The notes under the pieces were generated by a model that did no database searches, was not told the origin of the DNA, and saw only the letters and a list, made by a program, of their open reading frames with translations. This document shows positions 6,741 through 11,870 of a stretch of 11,870 nucleotides of DNA, piece after piece (position 1 is the first letter of the stretch; each line of letters opens with the position of its first letter). A program made the position numbers and the translations under genes. The stretch spans positions 1 through 11,870 of the forward strand of contig CANHPI010000049.1 in the NCBI GenBank assembly GCA_947462425.1, in the 5' to 3' direction. Origin of the DNA: Bacteroidota bacterium (GTDB lineage: Bacteria > Bacteroidota > Bacteroidia > B-17B0 > B-17BO).

Positions 6741-6759
6741 TTGCTACAAATTGTAGCAA
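6741..6759. promoter_or_regulatory. Perfect 19-bp palindrome, candidate operator of the polymerase-DUF72 operon
   Basis: TTGCTACAA, a single A, then TTGTAGCAA: two 9-bp arms match perfectly. It lies 39 nt upstream of the polymerase ATG. It is unlikely to be a terminator for the upstream plsC-like gene, because in that direction the hairpin is followed by an A-run and the T-run is on the other strand. On the minus strand a weak promoter, TTTC (6776-6773), 17 nt, then TACAATTTG (6755-6747; one base longer than TAnnTTTG), would overlap the palindrome. That is the usual geometry for a dimeric repressor site. The sequence is not an E. coli- or Bacillus-type LexA box, so the regulator is unknown. 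Confidence 0.55.
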
Positions 6760-6817
6760 TTTGTAAATAGTTGAAAAAAATAAGTTCAATAAGACTTTAG
6801 AGGGAAATTAAGAAATA

Positions 6818-8149
6818 CTACATCAATTCTTCAAATGAATTTATAATTTCTTTTCGCTGTTTTGATAAATCTTCAAATAGAGTAGGGTATAAAGATTTTA
6901 TTTTTATCATTCGTAATATGCCCCATGTTTTTTTACGGAAGGGAGAAATGTGTAAACAAAAGATACTACTTAAAATAAAAATAAATAAAATACAAATTAC
7001 CCATAAAATATTTGGAGACAAAGCTTTAATTACAAAAAACTGAATGATGTAATAAAAAAGAAATAAAAAGGCTCCAATACCCATATAAAAAGAAGCTTTA
7101 AATTCTTTAATCTTTACTTTTTTAGAAGTAATAATATGAGTAAGTTTATAGGGTAAATAACTTGCAATAAGCCCAATAAGATAAATTGGTAAGGTTAAAA
7201 TTAGAATAACTAGTCTTATAGCAAATACTGCATAATTAATAGAAGATTGCTTGTGAGGATTTATTAACCAATCTCTCAGGTTATGTTTTTGGATAATAGA
7301 AAAATAATGAGCGGTTTTTTCGTTTAGTGATTTTACTTTTTCAGGATTAGTTTCTTCAGTTTGATTTATAATATCTGCTACTTTGGTAGAAAACAAAAAA
7401 TCATCTTCTAAATCATCAATATTTAATTTTTCTTTTTTAAAAAAATTATATTTATATATTTCTTCAATATGTTCAATAACTTTTTCGCTGCGTTGATGAT
7501 TAATGTTTACTATTAACTCTTTCATTCGCGGTGTTAAATCTGCTAAAAACTGATTCATTGTTTTAGCGGGCGCTTCTTTGTAGGCAGCCATGTAATCAAT
7601 CATCTTTATTGGTTTTCCAACATTGCAAAATATGTTGCCTCTAAATTGTGACGGATCTTTGTAATTGATTCCAACGGGTATAACAATTAAATTATTTAAT
7701 TTACCAGTTTCCATAGCTCCAAAAATCATGCGAGGTACTCCTTTTTTTAAAGGGCGTAATCTTCTTTCTTGAATACATAGTCCTTCTGCAAAAATGATGA
7801 TTTTTTTATTTTTGAGTAACAAACGATTTACAATGTTATAAGTTTCATCATTTTTTAATAAACCTTCTTTACCACCATCTTGAATTCTGAAAATTGGAAT
7901 TATACCTAAACTTTGTAAAATTTTAGTCACAATCCCTTTTTTAAATGCATCGCCACGAGCTAGGTATCTTAATCTTGGTGGATAGACAAGTGTTGAGAGC
8001 GCTACGGGATCCATAAATCCATTTGGATGATTTACAGCCAAAATAATAGGCCCCTTTACTTTAAGATTTTGAATATTTGAAACTTTAGTTCTTTTAAAAA
8101 AAAGAGCAATCACAAACCCTAAAAAATATTTTAATAAATGCCAAAGCAT
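6818..8149 (-). CDS. PlsC-type lysophospholipid acyltransferase with C-terminal membrane domain
   Basis: This 443-residue membrane protein has a PlsC/AGPAT acyltransferase domain at about 30-215: NHPNGFMDP (40-48), an HX5D variant of the HX4D catalytic motif with His41 and Asp47; GIIPIFR (82-88); IIFAEGLC (118-125) with the conserved Glu-Gly; and VIPVGINY (156-163). The family transfers acyl chains to glycerol-3-phosphate, lysophosphatidate or related acceptors. One N-terminal hydrophobic segment (4-18) precedes the domain. A charged linker (216-300) leads to three predicted membrane segments (306-334, 353-376, 380-400). Typical bacterial PlsC has about 240 residues, so the C-terminal 200 are an addition. 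HPN-type motifs of this kind occur in long glycerol-3-phosphate acyltransferase relatives, so the acceptor could be glycerol-3-phosphate. It precedes the polymerase gene by 115 nt on the same strand, but the palindrome between suggests separate control. Confidence 0.88.
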   Translation of the reverse strand: MLWHLLKYFLGFVIALFFKRTKVSNIQNLKVKGPIILAVNHPNGFMDPVALSTLVYPPRLRYLARGDAFKKGIVTKILQSLGIIPIFRIQDGGKEGLLKNDETYNIVNRLLLKNKKIIIFAEGLCIQERRLRPLKKGVPRMIFGAMETGKLNNLIVIPVGINYKDPSQFRGNIFCNVGKPIKMIDYMAAYKEAPAKTMNQFLADLTPRMKELIVNINHQRSEKVIEHIEEIYKYNFFKKEKLNIDDLEDDFLFSTKVADIINQTEETNPEKVKSLNEKTAHYFSIIQKHNLRDWLINPHKQSSINYAVFAIRLVILILTLPIYLIGLIASYLPYKLTHIITSKKVKIKEFKASFYMGIGAFLFLFYYIIQFFVIKALSPNILWVICILFIFILSSIFCLHISPFRKKTWGILRMIKIKSLYPTLFEDLSKQRKEIINSFEELM

Positions 8150-8168
8150 ATTTTATTGTTTTGAAAAT

Positions 8169-8176
8169 CAAACTTA
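8169..8176 (-). promoter_or_regulatory. Candidate -7 element for the plsC-like gene
   Basis: TAAGTTTG on the minus strand (8176-8169) matches the Bacteroidota -7 consensus TAnnTTTG and ends 19 nt before the ATG at 8149. No convincing -33 TTTG lies 17-19 nt upstream, so the call rests on one element and its position. It lies in the 154-nt divergent region shared with the flavoprotein gene, for which I see no equally good plus-strand match. Confidence 0.3.
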
Positions 8177-8303
8177 CTAAAAAGAAATCATACAGGATTG
8201 CTATTCATAATATATTTAATTTAAAAATTAGGGTTAATGTATTTTAATAATTATTGCCTAATAAGTATTTTCTGATATTAAATATTTAAACCAAAACTTT
8301 ATT

Positions 8304-9551
8304 ATGTTTACACTTAGTTTGAAAAACAAGGAAATTATAGTTGTAATTGGTGGTGGTGCATCCGGTTTTTTTGCTGCGATTAATACTGCAGTTAATTTTC
8401 CGGAGGCGAGAATTATTATTTTAGAAAAATCTAATAAGATTTTATCTAAAGTTAAAGTTTCGGGTGGTGGACGTTGTAATGTAACCAACCATTGTTTTGA
8501 GAACGGGGAATTAATCAAAAATTATCCTCGTGGCGAAAAAGAATTGCGTCAGGTTTTTTCTCAGTTTTCAGTTCAAGATACTATTGAATGGTTTTTAAAA
8601 AGAGGAGTGAAATTAAAAGTAGAGCAGGATGGAAGAATGTTTCCGGAAAGTAATTCGAGCGAAACAATTATTAATTGTTTTTTAACGGAAGCTCAAAAAT
8701 ATAATATTGAGGTTAATTTGAATGAGGAAGTTGAATCCATAAAAAAAAACATAGAAGGTTTATTACAAGTAAAAACGGTAAAACAAAGCTATTTAGCCAA
8801 TTCAGTTATATGTAGTATTGGCGGACATAATCAATTAAAAAATTATGCTTTTTTAAAAGAATGTGGTCATACCATTGACGAACTAATTCCGAGTTTATTT
8901 ACGCTGAATTTACCCCAAAGTCATATTAAAGAGTTAATGGGTTTAAGTGTTAAAAACGGAACGGTTAAAGTTATAGGAACAAAGCATCAATATACTGGCC
9001 CAGTTTTAATTACACATTGGGGTTTAAGTGGTCCAGCAGTTTTGAAACTTTCCGCTTTTGCAGCTTATGATTTTCATAAATTAAATTATCAAACTAATAT
9101 TTCTGTAAACTGGTCAGGGACTTTAAATGAGGAAGAGTTGAAGCAAGAGTTGAGTTTAAACTTGGGTTCCAGAGCGATGCTAATGAATACACCTTTGTTT
9201 GATATTCCTAAAAGATTATGGGAGTATTTGATTTTGCGAGCAGATATTAGTTTATCAAAAACCTGGATTGAATTGGGTAAAAAACAATTAAATAAATTAG
9301 TACAAGTACTTTCCAATGATGTTTATCTGATGCATGGTAAAACAACCTTTAAAGAAGAGTTTGTAACATCGGGTGGTATTAATTTAAAAGAGGTCAATTT
9401 TAAAACTATGGAAAGTAAATTGGTTCCGCATTTGTATTTTTGTGGAGAAGTTTTAAATATTGATGGCATTACAGGTGGATTTAATTTTCAGAATGCTTGG
9501 AGTACAGCATGGATTGCAGCTAAGAATGCCTTAGGCTTTTATAATAATTAA
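8304..9551 (+). CDS. HI0933/BaiN-type NAD(P)/FAD-dependent oxidoreductase
   Basis: The 415-residue protein begins with a Rossmann FAD-binding fold: IVVIGGGASGFFAAINTA (12-29, GxGxxG at Gly16, Gly18 and Gly21), ending its second strand at Glu41. Family-specific motifs follow: KVSGGGRCNVTNH (51-63), GRMFPESNSS (110-119), TGPVLITHWGLSGPAVLKLS (221-240), TSGGI (365-369) and the C-terminal FAD-site block GEVLNIDGITGGFNFQNAW (381-399). This matches the HI0933-like flavoprotein family, about 400 residues long. Its physiological substrate is unknown in most bacteria. A clostridial member reduces bile-acid intermediates, which should not be carried over here. It is probably cytoplasmic. The ATG at 8304 gives ten residues before the first beta strand, a normal length. 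Its neighbours (plsC-like upstream and divergent, HhH protein downstream and convergent) do not point to a pathway. Confidence 0.92.
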   Translation: MFTLSLKNKEIIVVIGGGASGFFAAINTAVNFPEARIIILEKSNKILSKVKVSGGGRCNVTNHCFENGELIKNYPRGEKELRQVFSQFSVQDTIEWFLKRGVKLKVEQDGRMFPESNSSETIINCFLTEAQKYNIEVNLNEEVESIKKNIEGLLQVKTVKQSYLANSVICSIGGHNQLKNYAFLKECGHTIDELIPSLFTLNLPQSHIKELMGLSVKNGTVKVIGTKHQYTGPVLITHWGLSGPAVLKLSAFAAYDFHKLNYQTNISVNWSGTLNEEELKQELSLNLGSRAMLMNTPLFDIPKRLWEYLILRADISLSKTWIELGKKQLNKLVQVLSNDVYLMHGKTTFKEEFVTSGGINLKEVNFKTMESKLVPHLYFCGEVLNIDGITGGFNFQNAWSTAWIAAKNALGFYNN

Positions 9552-9621
9552 CTAAATGGATATTATTTGTCCATAAAAAAAGATTTAAGTTGAGATATTG
9601 TCTATTCAATAAATATAAGTT

Positions 9622-10545
9622 CTAATAACTCAAATAAGGTAAAATCAATCTCAACTTTTCATCACTAAACATACCAAAATTTTTAATTTCAGTCTCGGTT
9701 AATTTACCATGTTTTGAGCGATAATTAATGATAGCTTGAGCTATTTGAAAATTAAAATACGGATGTTTCCTTAACGAATTAAAATCAATTGCATTTATAG
9801 GGATTTTGTTTACGGTATTAGGATTTAATTTAATCTGAGAAGATAGCACTAAAAATAAACTGTCAGTCATGCCATAAACTTCCTTTAATTGATTAATGTC
9901 ATGAAAACCACCTAGCATAGTTCGGTATTTAATAATTCGTTTGGTTAAACCTGGACCAATACCTTTTAAAAAAACAATAGATAAGCTATCCGCCGAATTA
10001 ATTTCTACTAAAACTTTTGTGTACGTTTTCTTTTCATAAGTACGTGAGGTTTTTGTAAAAACAGAATCTCGCTTAAATTCTTTTTTTGTATTAGGAATTA
10101 AGATATAGTTTTCTAATTCATTATATAATTTAGGAGATAAACCATATAGCTTTTTTAAATCTTCAGGTTTAAAAAACTGACCTCCTTTATTTCTAAATTT
10201 GATTAATGTAGCACTTAGTTTTTTGGTAAAACCTAGTTTTTGAGCATCTTCTTCTGTAACTGTATTTGGATTAAATACAAATTTTTGGTTTGCTGTTTTT
10301 CGATAAGAATTATTTTCTTTAGAAAAATTGTCTCCTTTATCTGTTTCAAATATAGTATTAGGAGATGAATTAACGTTAATTGAAATTAATTGTACGTTAT
10401 TAGAATCTCTAGTAATGAATGGTATCAATAAGCGAAGACCAAACAATAAACAAATGATGACACATAAAACAAAAACACCATTTCGTTCCTGCTTATTAAA
10501 ATGAAAAAAATGAAACAAAAAGGATTTTATTTTATTCACTGGCAT
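9622..10545 (-). CDS. Membrane-anchored protein with three ComEA-like helix-hairpin-helix units
   Basis: The 307-residue protein has a short basic N-terminus, one strong membrane segment (GVFVLCVIICLLFGLRLLIPFI, about 23-44) and a low-complexity linker (47-88). Three ComEA-type units follow: about 91-149 (FNPNTVTEEDAQKLGF...KFRNKGGQFFKPEDLKKLYGL), about 181-240 (INSADSLSIVFLKGIGPGLTKRIIKYRTMLGGF) and about 249-307 (INAIDFNSLRKHPYFN...INYRSKHGKL). Only the middle unit keeps the canonical GIGP hairpin; the others have substitutions at the hairpin glycines. ComEA family proteins bind double-stranded DNA outside the cytoplasmic membrane during uptake for transformation, so a periplasmic DNA-binding role is possible but unproven. 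No other competence gene lies in the window. Its start overlaps the permease 3' end by 14 nt, suggesting cotranscription. Confidence 0.85.
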   Translation of the reverse strand: MPVNKIKSFLFHFFHFNKQERNGVFVLCVIICLLFGLRLLIPFITRDSNNVQLISINVNSSPNTIFETDKGDNFSKENNSYRKTANQKFVFNPNTVTEEDAQKLGFTKKLSATLIKFRNKGGQFFKPEDLKKLYGLSPKLYNELENYILIPNTKKEFKRDSVFTKTSRTYEKKTYTKVLVEINSADSLSIVFLKGIGPGLTKRIIKYRTMLGGFHDINQLKEVYGMTDSLFLVLSSQIKLNPNTVNKIPINAIDFNSLRKHPYFNFQIAQAIINYRSKHGKLTETEIKNFGMFSDEKLRLILPYLSY

Positions 10546-11870
10546 TTTTAGAGCGCTTAAACATAAAGTAAACCGGAACCCCTAAAGCAATAATTAATAA
10601 TCCCATGCCACAATTAAAGGTTTTATAAACTAATAAGTCTATGCAAATAAGAGTAGTTAAAACAATATATAAAGCAGGAATTACAGGGTATCCAAAGGCT
10701 TTATAAGGACGTTCTGCATCAGGCATTTTTTTACGTAAAACAAATAAACCGGCAATGGTGATGATGTAAAATATTAAAGAGGAGAACGTACAATAATCTA
10801 ATAAATCGCCATAAGAACCGCTTAAACATAACAAAGAAGCCCAGATTGCTTGAAATATCATAGCATTAGAAGGTACATTAAATTTATTTAATTTTGCGGC
10901 TTTCTTAAAAAACAAACCGTCATTTGCCATTGATGAAAATAGTCGTGAACCTGCTAATATTAATCCGTTATTACAACCAAATGTTGACACCATAATTAAA
11001 GCCGCCATTAAATATTTTGCTAAATCGCCAAAAACTACAAATAAAGCTGCTGTTCCAACCCTATCTTTTTGCGCAAACATAATACCTTGCTCAACAACAG
11101 TGGCACTATCTTTTAAACCATCAACAGGCAGCAAGCATAAATAAGCTACATTAGCCATCACATAAATTAATGTTACTATACTTACTCCAAAAAATAAACC
11201 TAATGGGATATTACGTTGTGGTTTTTCAACTTCGCCTGCAATAAAAGTGACGTTGTTCCAAGCATCACTGCTAAACAACGAACCAATCATGGCTAAACCT
11301 AAAGCTGTTGCTAACGACATACCGGATACTGATGTAAAACTGATATTGTCTGTGTTTAATTGTTTTGCATCCCAGGCATGGGCCATATTATTTGCAAAAA
11401 CACCTTTATGAAATCCAAAATAAATACCAACTATTATTAGCGCGAATAAGGCAATTAATTTAGCTGAGGTAAAAATACGCTGAATAGCTTTTCCATTTTC
11501 TATACCCCTTGTATTTAAATACGTTAATAAGGCAATAATTGAAATAGCCAATAATTGCGCGCTTGTGATTTTTAAATTGATAATTTGAAATAGGACGTTT
11601 CCTTCTTCAAAAAACGGAATAAACACTCCTGTAAACTTTGCAAAAGCAACAGCCACTGCTGCAATAACACCTGTCTGTATAACTAAGAAAACTGTCCAAC
11701 CATATACAAAGGCGGTTAAATCGCCAAAGGCTTTTTTAATGTACACAAATTGTCCGCCTGCTTGTGGCATCATTCCAGCCAGTTCGCCATAACTTAAAGC
11801 TGCAAATAAAGTAATGACTCCTGATAAAATCCAAACTACTAAAAGCCATCCGGCCGAACCAACTACGCGG
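10532..11870 (-). CDS. APC-family amino-acid permease (N-terminus outside the window)
   Basis: The minus-strand frame is open from the window edge (first full codon at 11869) to the TAA at 10534-10532, giving 445 residues. The reading frame continues upstream of the internal ATG at 11773: GSAGWLLVVWILSGVITLFA and ALSYGELAGMMPQAGGQFVY are typical first-to-second helix sequence of the APC superfamily. That ATG is therefore not the start, and the missing part is probably about 40-50 residues with helix 1. FIAGEVEKPQRNIPLG (about visible residues 209-224) is the loop signature of the LAT-like amino-acid exchanger/transporter branch. About eleven hydrophobic segments are visible, in line with the family's twelve. 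The substrate is probably one or more amino acids taken up across the inner membrane, and specificity cannot be read from the sequence. It is followed by the HhH gene with a 14-nt overlap. Confidence 0.92.
   Translation of the reverse strand, partial: RVVGSAGWLLVVWILSGVITLFAALSYGELAGMMPQAGGQFVYIKKAFGDLTAFVYGWTVFLVIQTGVIAAVAVAFAKFTGVFIPFFEEGNVLFQIINLKITSAQLLAISIIALLTYLNTRGIENGKAIQRIFTSAKLIALFALIIVGIYFGFHKGVFANNMAHAWDAKQLNTDNISFTSVSGMSLATALGLAMIGSLFSSDAWNNVTFIAGEVEKPQRNIPLGLFFGVSIVTLIYVMANVAYLCLLPVDGLKDSATVVEQGIMFAQKDRVGTAALFVVFGDLAKYLMAALIMVSTFGCNNGLILAGSRLFSSMANDGLFFKKAAKLNKFNVPSNAMIFQAIWASLLCLSGSYGDLLDYCTFSSLIFYIITIAGLFVLRKKMPDAERPYKAFGYPVIPALYIVLTTLICIDLLVYKTFNCGMGLLIIALGVPVYFMFKRSKNASE

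Noticed and set aside
6741..6759. Palindrome as a terminator for the plsC-like gene
   Set aside because: In the plsC direction the hairpin is followed by A residues, not T residues.
8258..8518. Minus-strand open frame overlapping the start of the flavoprotein gene
   Set aside because: It lies opposite the conserved FAD-binding region, has no domain, and the plus-strand gene explains the sequence.
9089..9316. Minus-strand open frame within the flavoprotein gene
   Set aside because: It is a shadow of the plus-strand coding sequence with no protein-like features.
8304..9551. Assigning bile-acid reductase function to the BaiN-like flavoprotein
   Set aside because: That activity belongs to specific gut clostridial members. 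No bile-acid genes lie nearby and the family is very widespread.
9556..9574. ATGGA...TCCAT hairpin between the flavoprotein and HhH genes as a terminator
   Set aside because: The stem is 5 bp with a 9-nt loop. The plus strand continues with A residues, and on the minus strand the T-run precedes the stem, so neither direction fits an intrinsic terminator.

Overview
The window looks like an ordinary chromosomal segment of a member of the Bacteroidota. The base composition is AT-rich. A secreted protein ends in a type IX secretion (T9SS) type A sorting domain. Shine-Dalgarno sites are absent or weak, and a few upstream regions carry the TAnnTTTG -7 element used by Bacteroidota sigma factors. I cannot place it more precisely. 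No rRNA, tRNA, CRISPR array, transposase or phage gene is visible.

Left part (1-2787, plus strand): the tail of a probable outer-membrane beta-barrel gene, then (3 nt later) a secreted protein with seven approximately 52-residue repeats and a T9SS C-terminal domain, then a multi-pass membrane acyltransferase of the OafA/acyltransferase-3 family. This is cell-surface material. A 344-nt spacer (2788-3131) follows between two convergent genes. It holds a weak terminator-like hairpin and an imperfect inverted repeat.

Middle part (3132-8149): aroQ (type II 3-dehydroquinase, minus) and xerD (tyrosine recombinase, plus) diverge across only 26 nt, with a candidate aroQ promoter reaching into the start of xerD. 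xerD converges on, and overlaps by 9 nt, a minus-strand pair: a Y-family (UmuC/DinB-like) translesion DNA polymerase with a beta-clamp-binding motif, coupled by a one-base TAATG stop/start overlap to a DUF72 TIM-barrel protein. A perfect 19-bp palindrome (6741-6759), next to a second inverted repeat with the same CTAC/GTAG core, lies just upstream of the polymerase. It is the best regulatory-site candidate in the window. A PlsC-type membrane acyltransferase lies further upstream on the same strand.

Right part (8304-11870): a HI0933/BaiN-type flavoprotein (plus) diverges from the plsC-like gene. It faces a minus-strand pair: an APC-family amino-acid permease, truncated by the window edge, whose 3' end overlaps by 14 nt the start of a membrane-anchored protein with three ComEA-like helix-hairpin-helix units.

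Most of this is recognisable housekeeping or accessory content. I see no clear defence or mobile system. The polymerase/DUF72 pair with its palindromic upstream region is the one arrangement that could be a poorly described DNA-damage-response module.
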